A stretch of DNA of 64,000 nucleotides from JARYGU01 sp033795365 (lineage in GTDB: Bacteria; Pseudomonadota; Alphaproteobacteria; Rhizobiales; Rhizobiaceae). Positions 16,605-25,285 of this stretch are shown in pieces. The DNA is taken from assembly GCA_033795365.1 (NCBI GenBank), contig JARYGU010000014.1, positions 1 to 64,000 of the forward strand, in the 5' to 3' direction. The position numbers and the translations under genes are program-made. The notes beneath the pieces were generated by a model. The model was given only the letters and a program-made list of their open reading frames with translations. It was not told the DNA's origin and did not search any database. The first letter of the stretch is position 1. Each line of letters starts with the position of its first letter.

Positions 16605-16874
16605 TTATTCCGCTGCTTCCGCTTTCGGCATTACAGACACGTAGACGCGGCCGTTCGCCTTCGTACGGAAATTCACGTTGCCCGCCGTGAGCGCAAAGAT
16701 CGTGTGATCCTTGCCGAGGCCAACGTTCTGACCCGGGTGCCACTGCGTGCCGCGCTGACGCACGATAATGTTGCCTGCGATGACGGCTTCGCCGCCAAAC
16801 TTCTTCACGCCAAGGCGCTTGGACTCGGAATCGCGACCGTTGCGCGAGGAACCGCCAGCTTTCTTGTGTGCCAT
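16605..16874 (-). CDS. rpmA: 50S ribosomal protein L27
   Basis: 89-residue L27 with the canonical MAHKKAGGSSRNGRDSESKR start, GVKKFGGE and the RQRGTQWHPGQNVG core that reaches the peptidyl transferase centre. A GGAGAAC ribosome-binding site precedes the ATG. It lies 28 bases downstream of rplU in one operon. Confidence 0.99.
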   Translation of the reverse strand: MAHKKAGGSSRNGRDSESKRLGVKKFGGEAVIAGNIIVRQRGTQWHPGQNVGLGKDHTIFALTAGNVNFRTKANGRVYVSVMPKAEAAE

Positions 16875-16902
16875 TGGAGTTCTCCTTTACCTGTCCGTTG
16901 TC

Positions 16903-17280
16903 TTAGTTGGCTGCTTCGGCAGCGGCTTCTTCGGTCTTCTTTGCAGAAGACTTCTTCGCCTTGCCGCCGGCTGCCGCGATGTCGACGATGCGGACGGTCG
17001 TCTGGTGCTGGCGATGGCCGCGGATGCGCTTGGAGTTCTGGCGGCGACGCTTCTTGAAGGAGAGAACCTTCTTGGCGCGGCCCTGCTCGACGACTTCCGC
17101 GGTCACGACCGCGCCTTCGACGAAGGGAGCGCCGATCGTAGCGTCGGCGCCGACGCCGATCATCAGCACTTCGGTGAATTCGATCTTTTCGCCAGCGTCG
17201 CCCATGAGCTTCTCAACGGTCACGACGTCGTTGGCTGCCACGCGGTACTGCTTACCGCCGGTCTTTATGACTGCGAACAT
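16903..17280 (-). CDS. rplU: 50S ribosomal protein L21
   Basis: L21, 125 residues, starting MFAVIKTGGKQYRVAANDVV, with the RQNSKRIRGHRQHQTTVRI tail of the core domain. It exceeds the roughly 103-residue E. coli protein by an Ala/Lys-rich C-terminal extension (KAKKSSAKKTEEAAAEAAN), a usual feature in Rhizobiales. First gene of the rplU-rpmA operon. Confidence 0.98.
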   Translation of the reverse strand: MFAVIKTGGKQYRVAANDVVTVEKLMGDAGEKIEFTEVLMIGVGADATIGAPFVEGAVVTAEVVEQGRAKKVLSFKKRRRQNSKRIRGHRQHQTTVRIVDIAAAGGKAKKSSAKKTEEAAAEAAN

Positions 17281-17621
17281 TTTTTATCCTTTCATGTTCG
17301 GTCCGGCTCTTCGCCATTCAGGCAAGGCCGTCTTTTTATCAGTCGTTCGGTGTAGCGGCGCCCGCAACGGACCGCCGCCGGTGGAACCGGTCGGAAACAA
17401 TTCGTTTGAATTGAAACAAAAAACCGGCGTTGCGGCAAGGCTCTAAACCTATGCCACGGCACAATGCGCATTACGCGAGCCGCTGAAAACTGTCAAGGCA
17501 AATTCGCGACCGTTGAACGAGGGCGCGGAAATTAGATCGACATTCCTGCCGTCGGCCCTTGCAAGCCCGGGAAACTGCCGCTATGTAGCCACCGCGCTCG
17601 ATGAGCGTCAACCGGTTTTGC
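17281..17621. other. 341-bp region between rplU and tRNA-Ser
   Basis: No gene seen. It must contain the minus-strand rplU-rpmA promoter and leader, and on the plus strand the tRNA promoter at 17558-17586. Confidence 0.5.
17558..17586 (+). promoter_or_regulatory. candidate sigma70 promoter of tRNA-Ser
   Basis: CTTGCA (17558-17563), 17-base spacer, CTATGT (17581-17586) matches the rhizobial CTTGAC-N17-CTATAT pattern. Transcription would start near 17593, about 29 bases before the mature tRNA 5' end. Confidence 0.6.
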
Positions 17622-17711
17622 GGAGAGGTGGCAGAGCGGTTGAATGCACCGCACTCGAAATGCGGCATGGGTGCAAGCCCATCGGGGGTTCGAATCCCCC
17701 CCTCTCCGCCA
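17622..17711 (+). tRNA. tRNA-Ser (anticodon CGA)
   Basis: 90-base type II tRNA. The acceptor stem GGAGAGG pairs with CCTCTCC, followed by discriminator G and an encoded CCA. The anticodon loop CTCGAAA sits in a CCGCA/TGCGG stem, giving CGA at 17656-17658, which reads UCG. A long variable arm (ATGGGTGCAAGCCCAT) and the GGGGGTTCGAATCCCCC T-arm confirm serine identity. Confidence 0.98.
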
Positions 17712-17844
17712 GCTGCTCGAAATGTGATGTCATTTCAACGACATGCTTTGGATTCCAAGCCATCCGATTACAAACGGTGAGACACCGCCGGCTCGTGTTG
17801 CTTGGGCGTAAGCTGTTTTCCGGCATTTTGCTGCGGTCGGCCGA

Positions 17845-18630
17845 TCAGCGATAGGCGATCTCCGAGAGTGCGCCGAGGCCGGTGTGCTTGGCGGCTTCAT
17901 AGAACAGGCGCCGCAAGAGCGGATCGTGAAGCCGGGTGGCGTCGGCTCCGAGGAACCTGACTTCGCTCTGCGCGAATACCTTCAGCTGCGGTGCTTGCGC
18001 GATAGCGGTTCGATAGAGATCGTGAAACTGGCTTTTGCAGATATAGGTCTTGTATTTCGTTACGCAGAAGACGGTGTACATCGGAGTGCGGTCGCGCAGG
18101 AAATCGGCGACGCCTACCGTCACCTCCGGCCAGGCCGGATTGAACGTGTCGTCGAAAGCGATGATGCCGTGATCGGCAAGGGTCGATTGCGCGAGCAGGC
18201 TGTCCGATGCCACGGTCGACAAGGCGTGCCCGCCATCGATGCTGAAGAAGCGGATCCTGCCGATCTTGTCGACGATCGTTTTCGCAGCCAGTTTCGTACT
18301 GTCGCCGATGATGACGCGGCTCTCGTCGACGGGCAGGCCGAGCCGTCTGCCGTTTTCGAGGAAGCGCCTGTATTGATCCGACACGCCGTTGCGGTTTTTT
18401 CCGAGATCGAAAAGATCGATCGCAAGTACATCCTTCTCGGGCTCGACGATCTTGCGCAAGAGGAAATAGGACCGGCCGTAAAAGACGCCGATTTCCGCTA
18501 TGCCTCCAATCAGGTCATTTGCTTTCTGGCATTCCAGGAGCGCTAGAAATACGAGTGCATCCGGGGGATCTATATAACCCTCGATCTTCTGCACGTCGTG
18601 AAATATGAATTTTCGAAGATTGGATGGCAT
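17845..18630 (-). CDS. class I SAM-dependent methyltransferase (Methyltransf_24/CmcI-like)
   Basis: 261-residue protein with a Rossmann-type SAM-binding core: IAEIGVFYGRSYFLLRK (motif I, about residues 43-59), VLAIDLFDLG (motif II), then RFFSIDGGHALSTVASD and HGIIAFDDTFNP, a pattern typical of Methyltransf_24/CmcI-like enzymes often attached to polysaccharide or small-molecule loci. The gene is isolated between tRNA-Ser and the imuA cassette, its upstream region is AT-rich, and no glycan genes adjoin. Substrate unknown. Confidence 0.7.
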   Translation of the reverse strand: MPSNLRKFIFHDVQKIEGYIDPPDALVFLALLECQKANDLIGGIAEIGVFYGRSYFLLRKIVEPEKDVLAIDLFDLGKNRNGVSDQYRRFLENGRRLGLPVDESRVIIGDSTKLAAKTIVDKIGRIRFFSIDGGHALSTVASDSLLAQSTLADHGIIAFDDTFNPAWPEVTVGVADFLRDRTPMYTVFCVTKYKTYICKSQFHDLYRTAIAQAPQLKVFAQSEVRFLGADATRLHDPLLRRLFYEAAKHTGLGALSEIAYR

Positions 18631-18950
18631 GATCTGCCCACCGGGATTTTACATGTCTTTATATTATATTCTCCTTCTATTCTATATAGCTTAATTTTTT
18701 TAATATACTTATGAAGTATAATCGGGGAAGTTCTGCACCTTGCTGGCACTCTCCCTTCGTGATTTCGCGAGCCGCCGAAAATGGTGAGAATATCCCCTGA
18801 TATCTTCCTATTTGCTATGCGCGGATGAGCACCCGACGGTCATGCTGCAAATGTCCAGGCAGGAATAAATTCATAAATTTTACGATTGACTCTTTCTTCC
18901 GGCTCTGGAATCCATAGGAACATAACAGGAACATATATGGAGTTGACCGC
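18631..18950. other. 320-bp AT-rich divergent intergenic region
   Basis: Noticeably AT-rich at 18650-18725 compared with the rest of the window. It separates the minus-strand methyltransferase from imuA. The imuA promoter and LexA box are at its right end. No other gene is supported. Confidence 0.6.
18886..18932 (+). promoter_or_regulatory. imuA promoter with LexA (SOS) box
   Basis: GAAC-ATAACAG-GAAC at 18918-18932 is an exact match to the alphaproteobacterial LexA operator GAAC-N7-GAAC. A TTGACT -35 lies at 18886-18891 and a weak -10 about 17 bases on, so a bound LexA would cover the region just downstream of the -10. This places imuA-imuB-dnaE2 in the SOS regulon. Confidence 0.9.
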
Positions 18951-19883
18951 ATGGCACAGGCTGCTTTTGCGGACGAGCGGCTTGTTGCCTTGCGCCAAGC
19001 CATTGCCCGCCTGGAAGCGCAGAAAAGTCAGTCCAGGTTCTTTTCGGGGAAGCTGGCTTCCGGTGAAAAGGCGGCGGGCGTTCGTGGAGAGCCGCATCCT
19101 GCACTACTGTCTCTTGGCGTTCCTTCCTTCGACCGCTTGCTCGGCGGCGGCCTTCCCCTTGCCGGCCTGACGGAAATCCGCAACGGCGAAACCCGGGATA
19201 TCGGTGCGGCGACGGGATTTACGGCTGCGCTTGCAGTGCTCTGTCAGGCCGAAAGCAAAGATCGCCGGCATTCCGTCATCTTCTGGATAGCCGAAAGGCA
19301 GGCAACACGGGAGGCGGGATTGCCCGACGGGGTGGGCCTGCAGGCCTACGGTCTTGATACGAGCCGCTTCCTGCTCGGGCACCCGCACAGAATAACGGAC
19401 GCTCTGTGGATGGCGGAAGCCGCCCTTTCCTCTTGCCGCTTTGCAGCGGTCGTCCTTGAGATCCGGAGCAATCCGGCCTGCTTCGGCCTGCGCGAAAGCC
19501 GCCGCCTTCATCTGAGGGCTCAAGCCTCCAGGATACCGCTTCTGCTCCTGCGGCAAAGCGGTGAGGAGGAGGCGAGCAGCGCCCTTCTGCGTCTTCATGT
19601 CTGCCCGGCGCCGGCCAGGGCACGGATATTTCCCGAAGGCCAGGCGCTTCCCGGCAGCATCGGCAATCCCGTTTTTCACGTCACCGCCGAAAAGAGCAGG
19701 GCGATCGCTCCTGCCGGCTTTCTCATGGAATGGAACAGCAATGACCGACGCTTCTACGAATGCGATGCCGCTCTTGCCCCTGTCGGACCAGCGTATTCTC
19801 TCGCTGAACTTTCCGCATCTGTCGGCCGACCGCGTATCGAGGACGAGATGGGGAAGGTCATGGCTTTCAACCGGGCGTCCTGA
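18951..19883 (+). CDS. imuA: SOS mutagenesis protein ImuA (RecA-like)
   Basis: First gene of the damage-inducible mutasome cassette. 310 residues with a RecA-like core lacking a normal Walker A: LSLGVPSFDRLLGGGLPLAGLTEI (about residues 54-76), VIFWIAERQATREAGLP, and a C-terminal PAGFLMEWN segment. GGAG lies 8 bases before the ATG. The 3' end overlaps imuB by 143 bases. It is thought to support translesion synthesis by ImuB/DnaE2 by modulating RecA interactions. Confidence 0.9.
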   Translation: MAQAAFADERLVALRQAIARLEAQKSQSRFFSGKLASGEKAAGVRGEPHPALLSLGVPSFDRLLGGGLPLAGLTEIRNGETRDIGAATGFTAALAVLCQAESKDRRHSVIFWIAERQATREAGLPDGVGLQAYGLDTSRFLLGHPHRITDALWMAEAALSSCRFAAVVLEIRSNPACFGLRESRRLHLRAQASRIPLLLLRQSGEEEASSALLRLHVCPAPARARIFPEGQALPGSIGNPVFHVTAEKSRAIAPAGFLMEWNSNDRRFYECDAALAPVGPAYSLAELSASVGRPRIEDEMGKVMAFNRAS

Positions 19884-21360
19884 ACGGTCGCCGCTGGTTT
19901 TCGCCGGGCAAGTGAGAAATGCGATGCAAATCGCAAGGCTCGATTCGACCGCTGAAAAGGCCAGTCTCAGGCGCGGTCTCGCAATAGCCGAAGCCCGGGC
20001 GATATGCCCCGGTGTCGACGTCCTGCCGCTGGACAATGGAGCGGACCGGGTTTTTCTCGGGGCGATTGCCGACTGGTGCGGGCGCTATACGCCATTGGTG
20101 GCGCTAGACAGGCATGACGACGGGCTGCTGCTGGATATTACCGGCTGCGCTCATCTTCACGGTGGGGAGAGGGCGATGCTGGATGATCTCCTTTCACGCC
20201 TGTTTCACATGGGCGTCGAGGCGCGCGGGGCCATTTCATCCACTGTCGGACTTGCCTGGGCGGCGGCGCGTTTCAGCCGCCCTGACATCGTCATCGCGCA
20301 AGGGGAGGAGGCGCGTGTCCTTGCCCCGATGCCTGTGGCGGCGCTCAGGATCGATATCGAAGCAAACCAGGCATTGAACCGTGTCGGCCTCAAGCGGATC
20401 GGCGATCTGCTTTCCGCTCCGCGCGCGCCGATAACGCAGCGTTTCGGTCCCGAGCCGCTCTTGAGGCTCGATCAGGCCTTGGGATTCGAGAAGGAAGCCT
20501 TGTCGCCGCGCCTGCCTGTTCCCGGTATTTCTTCCGAACGCCGCCTTGCCGAACCCGTCGTCACGCATGAGGACATTCTCGCGCTTGCCGCGCAACTCGC
20601 CCGCGGTGTGAAGACCGGCCTCGAGAAGCGTGGCGAGGGCGGCCGGCTTTTCCAGCTGCTGCTCTTCCGGGTGGACGGCCGGGTGTTCTCCGTCGAAGCC
20701 GGCACCTCCGCTCCCCTGCGTAATCCCGAGCGGGTGGCAGAGCTCTTCCGGGAGCGCATGGAATCGTTCCACGACGACCTCGACGCCGGTTTCGGTTTCG
20801 AGACCATTCGGCTTTGCGTCCTGAAGGCGGAGCGGATGCACGACGAGCAGGCGGATTTTGCCGGCGATCCGGATGCCGAAAGGCCGCTTTCCGCCTTTCT
20901 CGACCGCGTCACTGCCCGGCTTGGTCCCGGAAGCCTGCTGATGCCGGTTTTCGCTGAAAGCCATATGCCGGAACGTGCCGCCGTGTTCCGGCCCGTCGAC
21001 AATCTCGCACAATTGGCGCCGGAACCTGTGGCACCGGCAATGGCCCCATCTGCCGAATTCCTGCCCGGCGCGCGGCCGTTGCGGCTGCTTAGCCCTCCGG
21101 AACCGATCGAAGCCACGGCCGAAGTGCCGGAAGGCGCGCCCAAAAGCTTTCACTGGCGCCGCGCGTTTCACCGCACCAAAAAGGCGGAAGGGCCTGAACG
21201 GATCGCCGCTGAATGGTGGATCGATGGCGAAGATGCGCCGACCAGGGATTATTACAGGCTCGAGGACGAGATGGGCCGCCGTTACTGGCTCTTCAGGGAG
21301 GGGCTTTACGGGAGGGAGCAAGGCCACCCGCGATGGTTCCTGCATGGGATTTTCGCATGA
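19741..21360 (+). CDS. imuB: Y-family-like mutasome protein ImuB
   Basis: 539-residue DinB/UmuC-fold protein that acts as adaptor between the beta clamp and DnaE2. The palm region LSLNFPHLSADR near residue 20 lacks the usual catalytic Asp/Glu set of active Y-family enzymes, as is typical of ImuB. Later landmarks are LLLDITGCAHLHGGE and the HhH-type LNRVGLKRIGDLLSAP. The ATG at 19741 lies inside imuA; the conserved LNFPHLSADR begins near 19806, so a true overlap of at least about 75 bases is unavoidable. The stop overlaps dnaE2 as ATGA. Confidence 0.92.
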   Translation: MTDASTNAMPLLPLSDQRILSLNFPHLSADRVSRTRWGRSWLSTGRPERSPLVFAGQVRNAMQIARLDSTAEKASLRRGLAIAEARAICPGVDVLPLDNGADRVFLGAIADWCGRYTPLVALDRHDDGLLLDITGCAHLHGGERAMLDDLLSRLFHMGVEARGAISSTVGLAWAAARFSRPDIVIAQGEEARVLAPMPVAALRIDIEANQALNRVGLKRIGDLLSAPRAPITQRFGPEPLLRLDQALGFEKEALSPRLPVPGISSERRLAEPVVTHEDILALAAQLARGVKTGLEKRGEGGRLFQLLLFRVDGRVFSVEAGTSAPLRNPERVAELFRERMESFHDDLDAGFGFETIRLCVLKAERMHDEQADFAGDPDAERPLSAFLDRVTARLGPGSLLMPVFAESHMPERAAVFRPVDNLAQLAPEPVAPAMAPSAEFLPGARPLRLLSPPEPIEATAEVPEGAPKSFHWRRAFHRTKKAEGPERIAAEWWIDGEDAPTRDYYRLEDEMGRRYWLFREGLYGREQGHPRWFLHGIFA

Positions 21361-24300
21361 CTGGGGCTCCTGTCTTTTTCGAGCTCGGTGCCCGGACCAA
21401 CTTCTCCTTCCTCGAAGGCGCGTCCAGGGCCGAGGAAATGGTCAAGGCAGCAAAGATGCTCGGCATCTCCGGCATCGGCGTCGCCGATCGGAACTCGGTC
21501 GCCGGAGTCGTGCGCGCCTTTGCCCAGGCAAGAGAGGACGATTACCCTTTCCGCCCAGGCGCCCGCCTCGTCTTTGCCGACGGAACGCCGGATATCCTTG
21601 CCTATCCGCAAAACCGGAAGGGATGGGGGCATCTCTGCCGGCTTCTGAGCACGGGCAATCTGCGGGCGGAAAAGGGCAAATGCACGCTCTACGAGGCGGA
21701 CCTTCTGGAATGGAGCGACGACCTGATGCTGGCCGTCGTGCCGGGCAGGCGCGATAAGGCGCAAATGGAAGCATTGCCCGGCCTGCTGAAGCGGTTGAGG
21801 CATCGTGTCGGAAAACGGCTCTATCTTGCCCTCGTTCATCATTATGACGGATTTGACGAATCGATCCTGGCGGCGCTCGCCTCGATTGCCCGTTCGGCCT
21901 GGGTGCCGCTGCTGGCGACGAACGATGCCCTTTATCACGAGCCCGGCCGCCGCCCTCTTGCCGATGTGGTGACGGCGATCCGCGAGCATGTGACGATCGC
22001 CTCGGCCGGCTTCAGGCTCCGCGCCAATGCGGAGCGTCATTTGAAGACCCCCGCCGAAATAACGCGGATCTATAAGGACTACCCGGAAGCAGTTGAAAAT
22101 ACCGCGCGCTTCTTTCGCCGGCTTTCCTTTTCGCTCAAGGAATTGAGCCACCTCTATCCGGACGAAAGCATCGAAGGGGAAACGCCGGCGGAAAGCCTTC
22201 GGCGGCTTACCCTCGAAGGAGCGGCATGGCGCTACCCTGGAGAAGTTCCGGCAAAGGTATCGGAGCAGATCGAATACGAGCTCGATCTGATCAGGAGCAA
22301 GCAGTATGAGCCGTATTTCCTGACGGTCCGTAACATCATCCATTATGCGAGAAGCCAGAAGATCCTGTGCCAGGGGCGGGGGTCCGCCGCCAATTCCGTG
22401 GTCTGCTTCTGCCTCGGCATAACCGAGGTGGATCCGATGACCACCACGCTGCTTTTCGACCGTTTCATTTCCACCGAACGGGACGAGCCTCCGGATATCG
22501 ACGTGGACTTCGAGCATGAGAAGCGCGAGATCGTGATCCAGCATATCTATGATCACTACGGACATGAGCATGCCGGGCTCGCGGCGGCGGTCACGAGTTA
22601 CAGGGCCCGTTCCGCCGGGCGCGAGGTGGCGAAGGTCTTCGGCCTGTCGGAGGATGTGCAGTCGGCGCTTTCAGGCACGGTCTGGGGATGGTCGAACGAA
22701 GGTCTTTCCGAACAGGAAGCCAAGGCGGCGGGGCTCGATATAAAGGATCGCACGACGCGCCGCGTTCTCGATTATGCGAGCGCTCTCATGGAGTTCCCCC
22801 GTCACCTGACCCAGCATGTCGGCGGTTTCGTGATCACCCGCGACCGGCTGGACGAGGTGGTGCCGATCATGCATACGGCGATGGAGGATCGCCGCATGGT
22901 GGAGTGGGACAAGGACGACCTCGACACGGTCGGGCTTTTGAAGGTCGACATACTTGCCCTCGGCATGCTTTCCTGCCTCGACAAGGCATTCAAGCTTCTG
23001 ACCGAACACTATGGTGAGACGACAACGCTGGCGGAACTCTGCCGTGAGCAGAAGCGGGATGTCTATGACATGATCTGCCGGGCCGACACGATCGGCGTCT
23101 TCCAGGTCGAAAGCCGCGCGCAGATGAGCATGCTTCCCCGTCTGCGGCCCCAAGAATTCTACGATCTCGTCATCGAAGTGGCGATCGTGCGGCCGGGACC
23201 CATCCAGGGCAACATGGTCCATCCCTATCTGAAGCGCCGAAAAGAACGCGACCTTAACCTGCCCATCGAATATCCGAGCGAAGAGCTCAAGCAGGTATTG
23301 CAGCGAACGCTGGGCGTTCCGCTCTTTCAGGAGCAGGCGATGCAGATCGCGATTACCGCCGCCGGCTTCTCGCCCGCCGAGGCGGACAGGCTGCGCCGCT
23401 CCATGGCGACCTTCAAGCGGACCGGAACCGTCAAGGAATTCCAGGAGAAGATGATCGCCGGAATGATCCGCAACGGCTACCCGAAGGAATTCGCCGAACG
23501 ATGTTTCAGTCAGATCGAAGGTTTCGGCGAATACGGTTTTCCGGAAAGCCACGCGGCCTCCTTCGCCCTTCTCGTCTATGCCTCGGCCTGGTTCAAGGCC
23601 TATTATCCCGATGTCTTCTGCGCGGCGATCCTCAATGCCCAGCCGATGGGGTTCTATGCGCCGGCTCAGCTCGTGCGCGATGCGCGTGAGCATGGCGTGC
23701 GTGTCCTTCCGGTCGACATCAACCATTCCTTCAATGACGCCGTTCTTGAAGAAGGCCGGCACGACAAGGAGGCGATCGAAGCAAGGCACCGCGAGATGCG
23801 CGACGTCATCAAGACGAAGAGGGCGGTACGGCTCGGTTTCCGGCTCATCAAGGGATTTGGAGCGGAGGATGCGCAAAAGCTCGTTTCGAACCGCGGCGGC
23901 GGCTACATCTCGGTGCGCGATCTCTGGCTGCGTTCGGGACTGAAGCGGTCGGCGATCGAACGGCTCGCCGATGCGGATGCCTTTCGGTCGATGGGGCTCG
24001 ACCGGCGTGCCGCCTTGTGGGCGGCCAAGGCGCTGGATGCCGAAAACGCCGTCGAGAATCTTCCGCTTTTTGCCGAAGCGGACGATGTCGGCAAGCTGCA
24101 GATGGAGCCTGTCGTCCATCTTCCGCCGATGCCGCCGGGAGAGCAGGTGGTGAACGACTACCGCTATCTTTCCCTCTCCCTGAAGGCGCATCCGATGTCG
24201 TTTCTGAGGGAGAGGTTCCGCAGGCTGGGTGTCGTTGAGACCCGTGTGCTCGAAACCGCGCCGGTCGGCCGCAAGGTATCGGTGGCCGGGCTCGTCCTGA

Positions 24301-24698
24301 TCCGCCAGCGGCCGGGCTCGGCGAAAGGGGTGATCTTCATGACGATCGAGGACGAGACGGGCGTCGCCAATGCCATCGTCTGGCAAAAGGTGTTCAAGGC
24401 ATTCCGACCGGTCGTCATGGGCGCGCGGCTGGTGAAGGTCACGGGAAAGCTGCAACGCGAACAGGGCGTCATCCATATCGTGGCCGATCGCATCGAAGAC
24501 ATGACGCCGTTTCTGGCGGCCCTTCAGTGCGAGAGCCCGGCCGCTGCGGAAAGCGGCAAGGCCTCGATCATGCGCGTGCCGCCACATGATTCCACAATCG
24601 GAACCGACGCCGTTCGCAGCGATAGGATCGGCGAGGCCAATCGGGAGATTGCAAAACATGCCGCCGAGGTCATGCCGAAAGGGCGCAATTTCCATTGA
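21357..24698 (+). CDS. dnaE2: error-prone DNA polymerase III alpha (DnaE2/ImuC)
   Basis: 1,113-residue C-family polymerase that performs mutagenic lesion bypass with ImuA/ImuB. It has an N-terminal PHP domain (FFELGARTNFSFLEGAS..., residues 1-210), the polymerase core with GRGSAANSVVCFCLGIT and the catalytic PDIDVDFEH near 378-386, HVGGFVITRD, a helix-hairpin-helix region, and a C-terminal OB fold (VSVAGLVLIRQRPGSAKGVIFMTIED, about 978-1003). The start at 21357 overlaps imuB by four bases; upstream in-frame extension is spurious. LexA control comes through imuA. Confidence 0.97.
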   Translation: MTGAPVFFELGARTNFSFLEGASRAEEMVKAAKMLGISGIGVADRNSVAGVVRAFAQAREDDYPFRPGARLVFADGTPDILAYPQNRKGWGHLCRLLSTGNLRAEKGKCTLYEADLLEWSDDLMLAVVPGRRDKAQMEALPGLLKRLRHRVGKRLYLALVHHYDGFDESILAALASIARSAWVPLLATNDALYHEPGRRPLADVVTAIREHVTIASAGFRLRANAERHLKTPAEITRIYKDYPEAVENTARFFRRLSFSLKELSHLYPDESIEGETPAESLRRLTLEGAAWRYPGEVPAKVSEQIEYELDLIRSKQYEPYFLTVRNIIHYARSQKILCQGRGSAANSVVCFCLGITEVDPMTTTLLFDRFISTERDEPPDIDVDFEHEKREIVIQHIYDHYGHEHAGLAAAVTSYRARSAGREVAKVFGLSEDVQSALSGTVWGWSNEGLSEQEAKAAGLDIKDRTTRRVLDYASALMEFPRHLTQHVGGFVITRDRLDEVVPIMHTAMEDRRMVEWDKDDLDTVGLLKVDILALGMLSCLDKAFKLLTEHYGETTTLAELCREQKRDVYDMICRADTIGVFQVESRAQMSMLPRLRPQEFYDLVIEVAIVRPGPIQGNMVHPYLKRRKERDLNLPIEYPSEELKQVLQRTLGVPLFQEQAMQIAITAAGFSPAEADRLRRSMATFKRTGTVKEFQEKMIAGMIRNGYPKEFAERCFSQIEGFGEYGFPESHAASFALLVYASAWFKAYYPDVFCAAILNAQPMGFYAPAQLVRDAREHGVRVLPVDINHSFNDAVLEEGRHDKEAIEARHREMRDVIKTKRAVRLGFRLIKGFGAEDAQKLVSNRGGGYISVRDLWLRSGLKRSAIERLADADAFRSMGLDRRAALWAAKALDAENAVENLPLFAEADDVGKLQMEPVVHLPPMPPGEQVVNDYRYLSLSLKAHPMSFLRERFRRLGVVETRVLETAPVGRKVSVAGLVLIRQRPGSAKGVIFMTIEDETGVANAIVWQKVFKAFRPVVMGARLVKVTGKLQREQGVIHIVADRIEDMTPFLAALQCESPAAAESGKASIMRVPPHDSTIGTDAVRSDRIGEANREIAKHAAEVMPKGRNFH

Positions 24699-25285
24699 GG
24701 CGGAAATCTTCCTTGCCTCTCCCGGCAAACGAATCAGAGCGTGGGTGCTTCCGGCATAGGTTCGGCGGCTTTGGCTTTGTACCGGGAATGTAGAGCGTCG
24801 CGATAGCGGTCAGGTCAGGAGTGCATACCGGGACGGTGGCTTCAGGCAGGCTCGCAGTGTCTGGCCCGCAATGTCTATTTCCGTACCGACCGCAGATCGG
24901 CACCGGAACTCGGCCGGCGACGATTTTCTGCAAAACGGTATCGCTGCCGGCTATCCGTCTGTCTCGTCCCGGCAAGCGGCATGATCGCCGGCTCCGCCGC
25001 GGACCATTGAACGGCCTTGTCTTCAAACCGCCCGTCCATACGGCGCGGGTTTCGGAGGGCGAAAAATCGTCCGGCGCAGCGGCTCTTGGCTCTTTCGTTC
25101 AATTTGATGTCGCTAACCGGATCGCCAGGAAAAATGCCGGCGCGTAGCTTCGGGCACGTGGAGAGGGTTGCAAAGTCTGAAAACGCCTGAAATATCGGCC
25201 CTGCCGTCAGGAGGGATCGGCATAGAAGCATCCCTTGCGCATCCGATTTCAGGCGGTGCGTTTTTTTAGAGCGAGAGTGGAACCG
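24699..25285. other. 587-bp intergenic region with purU leader
   Basis: The longest stretch without a convincing gene apart from the riboswitch region. Short frames here lack ribosome-binding sites and recognisable protein character. The first 440 bases hold nothing I can identify. The last 100 bases hold the structured purU leader described separately. Confidence 0.5.
25184..25267 (+). promoter_or_regulatory. candidate attenuator or riboswitch in the purU leader
   Basis: Two mutually exclusive pairings are visible. CGCCTGAAAT (25184-25193) complements ATTTCAGGCG (25246-25255), extended by CGG/CCG. The right arm also contributes to a second hairpin, CGCATCCG (25238-25245) with CGGTGCG (25254-25260), followed at once by seven Ts (25261-25267), a standard intrinsic terminator 19 bases before the purU ATG. 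Between the arms a third stem, AGGGAT/ATCCCT (25212-25234), forms. This is terminator/antiterminator architecture. I could not match it to a known riboswitch class. Confidence 0.6.

Noticed and set aside
24821..25147. 108-codon frame between dnaE2 and purU
   Set aside because: No ribosome-binding site, compositionally random, and no recognisable motif; treated as intergenic.
25135..25245. Glycine riboswitch before purU, suggested by GTGGAGAGGG
   Set aside because: The second conserved core of the glycine aptamer (CCGAAGGGGC-like) is absent, so only a generic attenuator is claimed.
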